Source of the DNA: Verrucomicrobiota bacterium
GTDB lineage: Bacteria > Verrucomicrobiota > Kiritimatiellia > JAAZAB01
Assembly: GCA_018896395.1 (NCBI GenBank)
Contig: JAHIMN010000275.1
Coordinates: forward strand, 1 to 5,866
Direction of reading: 5' to 3'
DNA: 5,866 bases
Numbering within the stretch: the stretch's first letter is position 1; the number at the start of each line of letters is the position of its first letter. The notes under the pieces were generated by a model. The model searched no databases. It was given only the letters and a program-made list of their open reading frames with translations, and was not told the origin of the DNA. A program made the translations under genes and the position numbers. Shown here piece by piece: positions 1 to 5,441 of this stretch.

Positions 1-35
1 AATTCTGAATCCTGACTTCTGACTTCTGTATTCTG
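1..35. repeat. Heptanucleotide tandem array, five units
   Basis: Five consecutive 7-bp units, each ending in CTG, fill this stretch: AATTCTG, AATCCTG, ACTTCTG, ACTTCTG and TATTCTG. The consensus is roughly WMTTCTG. The array touches the window edge, so it may continue to the left. It is non-coding and lies beyond the 3' end of the minus-strand operon. Short heptameric arrays of this kind are known in cyanobacteria (the STRR sequences). I also associate them, from memory and unchecked, with intergenic DNA of Lentisphaerota and related bacteria. The function is unknown. Confidence 0.75.
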
Positions 36-59
36 CTTGCAAAAGCGAACTTTTGCAAG
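36..59. repeat. Perfect 10-bp inverted repeat (hairpin)
   Basis: CTTGCAAAAG (36-45) and CTTTTGCAAG (50-59) are exact reverse complements separated by CGAA. Read on the minus strand, as in the 3' end of the operon transcript, the loop is UUCG, although the closing pair is G-C rather than the stabilising C-G. The hairpin lies about 100 nt past the stop codon at 161. No T tract follows it on either strand, so it is not a canonical intrinsic terminator. It could protect the mRNA 3' end, act as a weak terminator, or be a dispersed repeat element. Confidence 0.75.
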
Positions 60-66
60 TGACTTT

Positions 67-95
67 AATGATATCATTTTTGTTCGACGAACAAA
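67..95. repeat. Two abutting perfect palindromes
   Basis: AATGATATCATT (67-78) is a perfect 12-bp palindrome. It is followed without a gap by TTTGTTCGACGAACAAA (79-95), a perfect palindrome around a central A87. An A8 run follows at 97-104. On the minus strand the corresponding T8 run comes before the hairpin rather than after it, so the order is wrong for an intrinsic terminator of the operon. Paired palindromes like these could be protein-binding sites or relics of a mobile repeat. Confidence 0.6.
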
Positions 96-160
96 GAAAA
101 AAAACAGGCGGGTCAGCCAAATATTTATTTCAGCCCCAACAGGCAGTCAATACTTCCTGA

Positions 161-2014
161 CTATGGAGCACCTTTTATTGTCAGTTTTTCCAATTTCGGA
201 ACAGGCGGATAAAGTTGATTGTAAAGCGGCCAGTATTTCATCATGATTTCCGCTTTTCTCCGCAATTCCTTGATCAGGCCGAGTCCGAAAGTAAGGGAAT
301 CCTCCCTTTTCGCGGACGGTGCGGTTATGAGAATTGGATCGGAGGATGATTCCAGCAGCTTGGCGAGAGCCAGGGCGTTGTCCATTTCCGAACGTGCGCT
401 CAGTCGCAGTTCGTAGGAGCCGCGGTTGAGGGCTCCGGTGTTGTATTGGTCGCGATACCAAACTTCCTCGTCGCAGCGGTTGCGGATGCTGAGCGTGTGC
501 TCATATTCAATCACGTTGCGGCAGGTCAGAAGTATGCTCGAAAGGGCCTTTAGACTTTTCACGAGGGACGTTAAATTGCCGGCGGCAGTCTTGGATCGGA
601 TTTTCGCCGCGACCCCTTCGACGATTACCACGGCAGATCTTATTTCCTCGCGGGCGGTATGCATGACCAGTCTGGCGTTATCAACCGCCGCTTCGCCTGT
701 GATCCCGGGATGCCCCAGGGTGTTTGTGAGGCGCAGGGCTTCGGTTTCATTCCTGGCCACACGTCCATGCTGGAATACATTTCTCTCCTTCTCGGTAAGA
801 AGGGACATGTCTGGAATCAACGGCATTGTCACCCAGCGCATCATCAGCGGTCCGACGATCATCAGAGGTGCGCCACGGAGGCAGAAGCGATAACGCTCGA
901 TGGCTGATTCAATGCCAATCCAAGCCTGCAGTAATTCTTCGGCATGTTCTTCACCGACCTGTTTTGCCGCAACCCTATGCAGGAGCTCCATCCGTGATAC
1001 GGGTCCTTTGGACGGGGTTTTTTGAAATTCCCTGTAGATTTCCTTCAACAGTGGAAAGACACTGCCAAAGCTTATGCGCATTCTTTCGCACTTGCTCTTT
1101 TCAGCCTTTTCCAGTTCCTTGACGAACTTTTCCGCTTTTGGGATTCCAAGCACCGGGAAAACTCCGTCGGCAAACCATGAGTTTGAAGCTACGGAAACGG
1201 CGAAAGGATTCCCGTTGCGGTCCTTTTCATCGATGTATTGCCCTTCTTTCAGGCCGAGATGATAATGCTGGTTGTTGTCGAGATAAAGCCTGGAGTTGCT
1301 GACCGTCACGGTCAGTTTGCTTCCGGCCTCGCGTGCCCCATCCTGTAGTGCGCTCATGAATTTGACAAGGCGATCTGTCACCGAGATGTCGCGGCAGGTT
1401 TCCGGTCCGTTTTCGCCGGGGTAGGTATGTGCCCAGCAGTAACCACATGATGAGTCGTTGCCGAACATGGTGAAGACATCGAGTTCCGGGAGCTGACGGC
1501 AGAGCTTGGCCATGGCGGAACGGTACATGTCCAGCACTTCAGGATTGTCAACGCACGGGCTGAAATAAGGAAGCCTGGCAAGAGGCATGCATTCGACCTG
1601 TGCGCCGCGCCATTCGGGATGTTTCTGGAACACAGCTTCCGGCAGCCACATCGGTTCATGGCTGTCGATGACCGCCCGCAGACCGAGCGACTTTAAGATG
1701 GAACAGCGTTCCTTCATGATGGCTATGTTCCGTCGGGATTCCTCTTCAGGAAGAAATGATTTCAACTGTGGCGGCAGGACAAGTTTAAAGAGTCCCACGG
1801 AGCGGCGCGACCATACCGGCCACTCGTCCCATTGTGGGAACGGATCCCGTTTATCCGGATGCTGCCAGGTGCTCGGCGGGATCTGGCTTATTGCAATATG
1901 AGTGGCCCCCATTGCGGCCGCCTGTCTGGCGAATTCACGGAAAGCGGCGGCATTCTTGCAGATTTCAGGATTTTCCATCGAATCCCAGACGATCATCTTC
2001 TTTTTAGTATTCAT
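161..2014 (-). CDS. Uncharacterised TIM-barrel-like protein, possible glycoside hydrolase
   Basis: This 617-residue protein is the second gene of the minus-strand pair. I do not recognise it at family level. The N-terminal half alternates strands and helices in a way that suggests a (beta/alpha) barrel: candidate strands are MIVWDS (7-12), THIAIS (38-43), LRAVID (112-117), DVFTMF (179-184) and KLTVTVS (233-239). Conserved-looking polar residues sit at strand ends: Asp117-His119-Glu120 in IDSHEP, and Asn186-Asp187 in GNDSSCGYCW, followed by YPGENGP (198-204). The last motif resembles the DSG-x-G-x-C-W then YPG-x-NGP pattern I associate with uncharacterised GH20/GH67-like proteins; this is recall, not a search. 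Glu120 and Asp187 are candidate catalytic residues by inference only. Residues from about 340 onward are largely helical. Met1 is favoured because a GGAG-type ribosome site lies 3 nt upstream, whereas Met7 would be 21 nt away. There is no signal peptide, so the protein is probably cytoplasmic. Its G+C looks lower than that of the upstream gene. Confidence 0.85.
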   Translation of the reverse strand: MNTKKKMIVWDSMENPEICKNAAAFREFARQAAAMGATHIAISQIPPSTWQHPDKRDPFPQWDEWPVWSRRSVGLFKLVLPPQLKSFLPEEESRRNIAIMKERCSILKSLGLRAVIDSHEPMWLPEAVFQKHPEWRGAQVECMPLARLPYFSPCVDNPEVLDMYRSAMAKLCRQLPELDVFTMFGNDSSCGYCWAHTYPGENGPETCRDISVTDRLVKFMSALQDGAREAGSKLTVTVSNSRLYLDNNQHYHLGLKEGQYIDEKDRNGNPFAVSVASNSWFADGVFPVLGIPKAEKFVKELEKAEKSKCERMRISFGSVFPLLKEIYREFQKTPSKGPVSRMELLHRVAAKQVGEEHAEELLQAWIGIESAIERYRFCLRGAPLMIVGPLMMRWVTMPLIPDMSLLTEKERNVFQHGRVARNETEALRLTNTLGHPGITGEAAVDNARLVMHTAREEIRSAVVIVEGVAAKIRSKTAAGNLTSLVKSLKALSSILLTCRNVIEYEHTLSIRNRCDEEVWYRDQYNTGALNRGSYELRLSARSEMDNALALAKLLESSSDPILITAPSAKREDSLTFGLGLIKELRRKAEIMMKYWPLYNQLYPPVPKLEKLTIKGAP

Positions 2015-2017
2015 TAG

Positions 2018-2025
2018 CTCCTTTT
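2018..2025 (-). promoter_or_regulatory. Shine-Dalgarno site of the 617-residue gene
   Basis: On the minus strand AAAAGGAG is followed by CTA and then ATG. The site lies wholly inside the 21-bp gap between the two minus-strand genes, which fixes the start of the downstream gene and supports translation from a shared transcript. The 3-nt spacing is short, but no other start codon fits it better. Confidence 0.8.
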
Positions 2026-2035
2026 AATTAACATT

Positions 2036-4681
2036 TCACCGTCCCGCGATTTCCTCCGCCGTCAGCGCCCGCTTGTACACCGTCACCGACCGCACTTGCC
2101 CTTTCATGCAGCCAGTGGGGCCTTCGGGAAGCAGTCCGTAGTCGGCCGAGCCGGCACCGAAGAAAGACAGGTGACGATGCCAAGTGCTCGAGAGATGGCT
2201 CATCGGATTGCCGGGAAAGGTGTTCGCCGACATCTCATCCGCCAGCTTGCCGTTGATGTACAGCGCGATCTTATCCTTTGTCACCACGATCGCCAGCTTC
2301 TGCCAGACGTTGGCGTCGAGAATGGGCTTGCTCTTGACATTCTTGCCTGCCGCCTGGTAACAAATCTGAAACTTGGGCGCGCTGCCTTCGATGATGTAGT
2401 TGAAGCCGAACCCCCACTGGATCAGATAACCGCCGGCCTCCGGCTTGAGGTCGAAGACCATGGTGGTGTCCGGGCCCAGTGTCAGGTTGTGGGACGATAA
2501 CGGCCAGATGTATCCGGTCTTGCCATCCAGCGTCAGCACGCGCTTGCCGTCGACATCTGCCCAGGAGATATCCCCGTGGAACTTGCCGTGCGAGCCGTAG
2601 CCGGAGGCGTCGATCACGCTGCGGGCTGTGCCCTGGCCGTTCCAGTTCAGCACGATGTCCGCGTTGGCGGGCTTGAGCGGGTAGTCGCGCGAGGGTGAAA
2701 CCTCCGCCTTGTCGTCCAGCCACTCGACCTTGAAGTCGTCGAACCATACCGTGCCCGGGCCGCCGTTGCGCCAGTAGAGATCCACGCCCCAGCTCTCGCC
2801 GGGAAACGAGGTCACGTAGGAAAACGGCGTCCAGTCGTGCGTGCCGGTAATGCCCGTGGTGTAGAACTCGAACTTGCCGTCGGTCACGTGGCTGAAGCCG
2901 ATCGTCGGTCCGTCACCCTGAACGTCCTGCGTCTTCACCCAGCCGCTCACACGGACCTTCTTCGCATAGCCGCCCGAGAAATAGGAGCCGCCGGTCAGGG
3001 TCCACGCCTCGGTGGGACCATCCAGACGCAGCGAGGAGCGGTCGCCGTGGCCCACCTTGTCGTCAATCACTCCGGACCAGATGCGATACTCGGTATGCGG
3101 GCTGGCCAGCAGGACGATCCTGTCGAAAGTTTCGACCAGGCCGGTCGTTCCCGCGGCGAACACGGGGATTCTGAGCGTCAGGTCCCGCGGTTTGTAGAAG
3201 TCCGCTTTCGCGAGCATCGCCTGCGCTTCGGCGGCGTTCATTCCCGTGTAGACGACACGGGAGACATAGTCGCCCGGCGGCACCTTGGCGTTCACCTTCT
3301 TCGGCGTAAACATGGTGTGGATGTCATAGGCCCACCCGCAGTGCCCGATGCTGCTGGTTCTCTCAAAGTTGGCGGCCAACTCGGGGATGCGCACGATCGG
3401 GCTCAACACGGGGTCGCCCACCACCACCATGCCGAACCCGCCGGCCTTCACCGGCCCGCCGTTCAACCCCGCGGTGCCATCATAGTGACTGTTGTGGTTC
3501 ATGGGCACTTTATAGAACTTGTCGTCCGGCGCCTCGAAAACGCTCCACTGGTAGGTGGGCTTGGCAGCGTTCGGGTCGCGGGTGATCGACGAGCCGACAC
3601 CGCCCAGAAACACCGAGTCCCCGTGATCCCAACTCGGCGACACCTTCCCGGCCTCCTCGGCGTTGGGGATGTGCGTGGTACAGGTATGGTCATAAGTGTA
3701 GAGGTCCTTGGCCGCGTCGTAGCTCACCACCAGGCGGGCATCCTGCGTGATGGCCGACTTGGTCTTGGGATCGTCGGCCTTGGTCTCGATGATCAACTGC
3801 GCGCCGTCCTTGACCACTTTGTAGTCGTTGGTCCTGGTCGGGTAAAAGCGCGACCAGTCGGTAATGTAGTTGAAAGCGTAGAGGATGGGCCGGTAACCAG
3901 GCCGGAACTTCATCAGGTCCAGAAGGTTTCTCGGCGTCAACACGAAGACAGGCTCGTTGCCGTCGAAAAAGAAGCGCAGACCGTGCCACTGCTGCTCGCG
4001 GAACCGCGGGACATGGACAGGCGGTTTCGCGCTTGCCGCCGCGGGCAGCGGCTCCACCTTCACCGCGGTGAAATACGCTTCGCCTTCCTTGCTGGCCAGC
4101 CCCACCCTCCCCGCGCCGATCGGCTCCGCGGTGTCCCACCAGGAGATCAGCTCCTTACCGTCCACCGTCACGCGGATATGCGACCCCTGACACTCAACCG
4201 CCAGCGCATAGGACTTCCCCACTTCAAATGGATAGGGTACGACCTGCACCACTCCGCCGGATGAGCGCCACAGGATGATCTCTTTCCACAGCGATGATAC
4301 GGCAATTCGGTAGAACTTCTGCGGCCCCTGATAACGCACCACTATGCCTGCTTCGTAGCCGCCCAGGTTCGCCAGGTTACCGAAGACAGCGAAGCAGCCC
4401 AACTCCATGCCGTCCTGCCGATCAGCCGGCCTCTTCAGCGACACCGTAGCGCTGACGCGGTAGTCCTGCCAGCTCTCCCGACCGGCCAGCGCGTAACTCC
4501 AGTTGCCGTTAGTTGCCCCGCCATAGCCCGCGTCCGTGACGGTCCATCCGGCCTGCCGTGCGGAGAACACGCGCCCGATCTCTTTGGCGGTCGGCGCGAC
4601 GATGGTCGTGCAGCACCCCCCGCCCGCCAATGAGAACGCGGCAACGGCCACCATGGGCATCAGATGTGTGCGGATGTTCAT
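2036..4681 (-). CDS. Secreted multidomain LamG / carbohydrate-binding protein
   Basis: This 881-residue protein opens the minus-strand operon. A signal peptide covers residues 1-22 or so: Arg4, a hydrophobic run (VAVAAFSLAG, 11-20), then GGGCC. Cys23 could be lipidated, but the usual Leu at -3 is missing, so either a lipoprotein or ordinary Sec cleavage is possible. Residues about 45-212 look like a concanavalin-like domain of the DUF1080/LamG type, with WQDYRVSATVSL, FYRIAVSS, and VTVDGKELISWWD then GRVGLAS. Residues about 225-510 form a middle domain I cannot assign, rich in Trp, Tyr and His (SWDHGDSVFLGG; MNHNSHYDG). Residues about 515-656 resemble a CBM4_9-type beta-sandwich (SSLRLDG, VRVSGWVKTQDV, TVWFDDFKVEW). 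Residues about 675-880 are LamG-like (IDASGYGSHGKFHG, IALYINGKLADEM, ending VTVYKRALTAEEI). No catalytic residues can be named. The likely role is extracytoplasmic glycan binding or processing. The downstream gene starts 21 bp after its TGA stop. Confidence 0.92.
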   Translation of the reverse strand: MNIRTHLMPMVAVAAFSLAGGGCCTTIVAPTAKEIGRVFSARQAGWTVTDAGYGGATNGNWSYALAGRESWQDYRVSATVSLKRPADRQDGMELGCFAVFGNLANLGGYEAGIVVRYQGPQKFYRIAVSSLWKEIILWRSSGGVVQVVPYPFEVGKSYALAVECQGSHIRVTVDGKELISWWDTAEPIGAGRVGLASKEGEAYFTAVKVEPLPAAASAKPPVHVPRFREQQWHGLRFFFDGNEPVFVLTPRNLLDLMKFRPGYRPILYAFNYITDWSRFYPTRTNDYKVVKDGAQLIIETKADDPKTKSAITQDARLVVSYDAAKDLYTYDHTCTTHIPNAEEAGKVSPSWDHGDSVFLGGVGSSITRDPNAAKPTYQWSVFEAPDDKFYKVPMNHNSHYDGTAGLNGGPVKAGGFGMVVVGDPVLSPIVRIPELAANFERTSSIGHCGWAYDIHTMFTPKKVNAKVPPGDYVSRVVYTGMNAAEAQAMLAKADFYKPRDLTLRIPVFAAGTTGLVETFDRIVLLASPHTEYRIWSGVIDDKVGHGDRSSLRLDGPTEAWTLTGGSYFSGGYAKKVRVSGWVKTQDVQGDGPTIGFSHVTDGKFEFYTTGITGTHDWTPFSYVTSFPGESWGVDLYWRNGGPGTVWFDDFKVEWLDDKAEVSPSRDYPLKPANADIVLNWNGQGTARSVIDASGYGSHGKFHGDISWADVDGKRVLTLDGKTGYIWPLSSHNLTLGPDTTMVFDLKPEAGGYLIQWGFGFNYIIEGSAPKFQICYQAAGKNVKSKPILDANVWQKLAIVVTKDKIALYINGKLADEMSANTFPGNPMSHLSSTWHRHLSFFGAGSADYGLLPEGPTGCMKGQVRSVTVYKRALTAEEIAGR

Positions 4682-4685
4682 GTTG

Positions 4686-4691
4686 CCCCCT
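4686..4691 (-). promoter_or_regulatory. Shine-Dalgarno site of the 881-residue gene
   Basis: On the minus strand AGGGGG is followed by CAAC and the ATG at 4681. It is a G-rich, imperfect match to AGGAGG with 4-nt spacing. The start is also supported by the signal peptide beginning right after it. Confidence 0.6.
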
Positions 4692-4739
4692 GTCGTGAAG
4701 CCTGAGTTAATTGCAAAACTCTTTCGTTTGACTGTTGAA

Positions 4740-4768
4740 AATATATTAAACTTTTATATTTGAGTCAA
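4740..4768 (-). promoter_or_regulatory. Sigma70-type promoter of the minus-strand operon
   Basis: On the minus strand a -35 box TTGACT (4768-4763) is followed by exactly 17 bp and a -10 box TATATT (4745-4740). Each hexamer matches the consensus at five of six positions and the spacing is optimal. The spacer is AT-rich, in contrast to the GC-rich gene. Transcription would start near 4733, giving a leader of about 50 nt before the ATG at 4681. Confidence 0.75.
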
Positions 4769-4787
4769 TTTTTATAGTAATTGCTCA
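4761..4787. promoter_or_regulatory. Candidate operator: inverted repeat over the -35 box
   Basis: The left arm is TGAGTCAATT (4761-4770) and the right arm is AATTGCTCA (4779-4787). The right arm's reverse complement is TGAGCAATT, so the arms agree at nine bases with one extra T in the left arm. Eight bases separate them. The left arm contains the complete -35 hexamer (4763-4768). A dimeric regulator bound here would cover the -35 element, which suggests repression, possibly relieved by a sugar ligand. No regulator gene is in the window. The single-base bulge and AT-rich context leave coincidence possible. Confidence 0.45.
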
Positions 4788-4877
4788 GGTGGCATATCCA
4801 AAGACATTTTTCCGGCCCGGCGGATCCGCACAGGCGTAACCACGGATATCACGGCCTGCCCGCCTATGCCCGAGCGC

Positions 4878-4900
4878 CGGCCAGGGAGCTCGGCCAGGGA
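4878..4900. repeat. 10-bp direct repeat CGGCCAGGGA, two copies
   Basis: Exact copies of CGGCCAGGGA lie at 4878-4887 and 4891-4900, separated by GCT. Just downstream, ACTGATATCAGT (4905-4916) is a perfect 12-bp palindrome. These sit inside the GC-rich mosaic and have no assigned function. Confidence 0.5.
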
Positions 4901-4924
4901 TGACACTGATATCAGTCCAACTAC

Positions 4925-4979
4925 TTGCCTTGCGCTCGCCTGGGCGAAGCGCTCCGGCGGAGCCTGGTAGCCTTGGCAA
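4925..4979. repeat. Clustered short hairpins, possible three-way junction
   Basis: An outer pair TTGCC (4925-4929) / GGCAA (4975-4979) encloses two inner stems: TCGCC (4936-4940) / GGCGA (4943-4947), whose 2-nt gap means the innermost pair would have to open, and GCTCC (4951-4955) / GGAGC (4959-4963). Together they could fold as a branched structure in single-stranded DNA or RNA. GC-rich DNA gives short stems readily, so this may be chance. Confidence 0.3.
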
Positions 4980-5035
4980 AGAAGGGTCAGACCGTTTAAT
5001 TATCTACATCTCTCTCTGTTATCCGTGCCATCCGT

Positions 5036-5089
5036 GCCGCGTCGCCTGGCAAGCGGTCACTTGCCGCTATGCGGCGACGTGATAATCAG
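5036..5089. repeat. Hairpin repeat element, copy A
   Basis: The outer stem is CGTCGCC (5040-5046) with GGCGACG (5073-5079). Inside it GGCAAG (5048-5053) pairs with CTTGCC (5060-5065) around a 6-nt loop. A further small hairpin, GCCGC-TAT-GCGGC (5063-5075), competes with these. The element recurs in the same orientation at 5280-5327: 24 of the first 28 bases match, and the tails (5076-5089 against 5314-5327) match at 12 of 14. Confidence 0.6.
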
Positions 5090-5123
5090 TGCTGAGTAGT
5101 TACTGAAAAAACGGTAAAAAACG

Positions 5124-5153
5124 TTGACATGCTGAACGGGGTGGGCATCATAT
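5124..5153 (+). promoter_or_regulatory. Weak candidate promoter for the plus-strand gene
   Basis: TTGACA (5124-5129) is a perfect -35 consensus. With 18-bp spacing the -10 would be TCATAT (5148-5153), which matches TATAAT at only three positions. It faces the gene at 5456 but lies about 300 bp upstream of it, so the leader would run through several repeats. The real promoter could be elsewhere. Confidence 0.25.
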
Positions 5154-5172
5154 GTTTGAGTTAGCCTACTGC

Positions 5173-5190
5173 GTCCGTCAGCTGACGGAC
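5173..5190. repeat. Perfect 18-bp palindrome
   Basis: GTCCGTCAGCTGACGGAC is identical to its reverse complement over all 18 bases and has no spacer. Symmetry stops at 5172/5191. A palindrome this long is unlikely by chance in a window of this size. It may be a dyad protein-binding site or a dispersed palindromic repeat. No T tract follows, so it is not a standard terminator. Confidence 0.7.
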
Positions 5191-5231
5191 TACGAAGGCC
5201 AAGTGAAATTGACGGAAATGGATTATGGCAT

Positions 5232-5267
5232 GGTTCAAGGTTAACGGTTCCGGGGTTCATGGTTAAG
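5232..5267. repeat. Second heptanucleotide array, GGTTNNN units
   Basis: The units are GGTTCAA, GGTTAAC and GGTTCCG, then one extra G, then GGTTCAT and GGTTAAG. Each begins with GGTT and has a variable 3-bp tail. The 7-bp period matches that of the array at 1-35, though the unit sequences are unrelated. Confidence 0.6.
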
Positions 5268-5279
5268 CAGATTGAAGCG

Positions 5280-5327
5280 GCCACGTCGCCCGGCAAGTGG
5301 TCCCTTGGCAGCCGACGGGAAAATCAG
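5280..5327. repeat. Hairpin repeat element, copy B
   Basis: This is the second copy of the element at 5036-5089, 244 bp away in the same orientation. The CGTCGCC (5284-5290), GGCAAG (5292-5297) and CTTG (5304-5307) blocks and the AATCAG tail (5322-5327) are kept. About six bases are missing in the middle, and the closing arm is degraded (CCGACGG), so the outer stem is weaker than in copy A. Confidence 0.55.
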
Positions 5328-5346
5328 CAACCTCCATAACTGTAAA

Positions 5347-5379
5347 CCTGCCCGCAGTGCTACAGCGTTGCAGGCGGGC
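5347..5379. repeat. GC-rich hairpin
   Basis: GCCCGC (5350-5355) can pair with GCGGGC (5374-5379). Alternatively CCTGC (5347-5351) pairs with GCAGG (5370-5374), or GCAGTGCT (5354-5361) pairs with AGCGTTGC (5364-5371) using two G-T wobbles. The opening CCTGCCCGC also begins the GC-rich segment at 4856-4864, so the two may be diverged relatives. It lies about 75 bp before the plus-strand start codon, in the probable 5' leader. Confidence 0.45.
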
Positions 5380-5441
5380 CGCTGAACTGTGAACCATGCC
5401 TGGATTACCAGGATGTATCCTTGGCCAAAACAGGATCACTA

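Larger units (their letters stand above)
4841..5038. repeat. Inverted CACGGAT-type repeats flanking about 170 bp
   Basis: CACGGATATCACGG (4841-4854) faces the tandem ATCCGTGCC ATCCGTGCC (5021-5038), two exact 9-bp units. The reverse complement of the right side contains CACGGATGGCACGG, so 12 of 14 positions agree across the pair. Between them lie GC-rich hairpins and the short palindrome GGTCAGACC (4985-4993) followed by GTTTAATTA. From memory, unchecked, similar GGTCAGACC plus TTAATTA strings occur in REP elements linked to Y1 (IS200-like) transposases. The segment may be a small non-autonomous element or a cluster of independent repeats. Confidence 0.45.
5227..5400. repeat. 11-bp inverted repeats enclosing about 150 bp
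   Basis: GGCATGGTTCA (5227-5237) and TGAACCATGCC (5390-5400) are exact reverse complements. Between them lie the GGTT heptamer array, hairpin copy B and another GC-rich hairpin. The arrangement could mark the ends of a small non-autonomous element, or reflect the same heptamer-like sequence occurring in both orientations. No target-site duplication was recognised. Confidence 0.45.

Noticed and set aside
1..35. CRISPR array
   Set aside because: Units are 7 bp with no spacers, and no cas genes are nearby.
36..104. Intrinsic terminator of the minus-strand operon
   Set aside because: Hairpins are present, but in the direction of transcription the T8 run precedes them and no T tract follows, so the required order is absent.
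37..246. Short plus-strand open frame at the left edge
   Set aside because: It spans the inverted repeats and overlaps the 3' end of the minus-strand gene. Its start lies within the hairpin and has no ribosome site.
811..871. Transmembrane segment in the 617-residue protein (residues about 382-401)
   Set aside because: The stretch is hydrophobic but contains Arg393 and three prolines and stands alone, which fits a buried core better than a membrane helix.
2837..4264. 475-codon open frame on the plus strand, antisense to the 881-residue gene
   Set aside because: It is long only because the GC-rich opposite gene lacks stops in this frame. It is low-complexity (rich in Arg, Val, Gly, His), shows no domain and no ribosome site, and the opposite strand has clear domains and a signal peptide.
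4900..5082. Short plus-strand open frame in the intergenic region
   Set aside because: It runs through the ATCCGTGCC tandem and hairpin copy A, so its sequence is translated repeat, and no Shine-Dalgarno precedes it.
5057..5296. Short minus-strand open frame in the intergenic region
   Set aside because: It covers the GGTT heptamer array, the 18-bp palindrome and part of both hairpin copies, with no ribosome site or recognisable domain.
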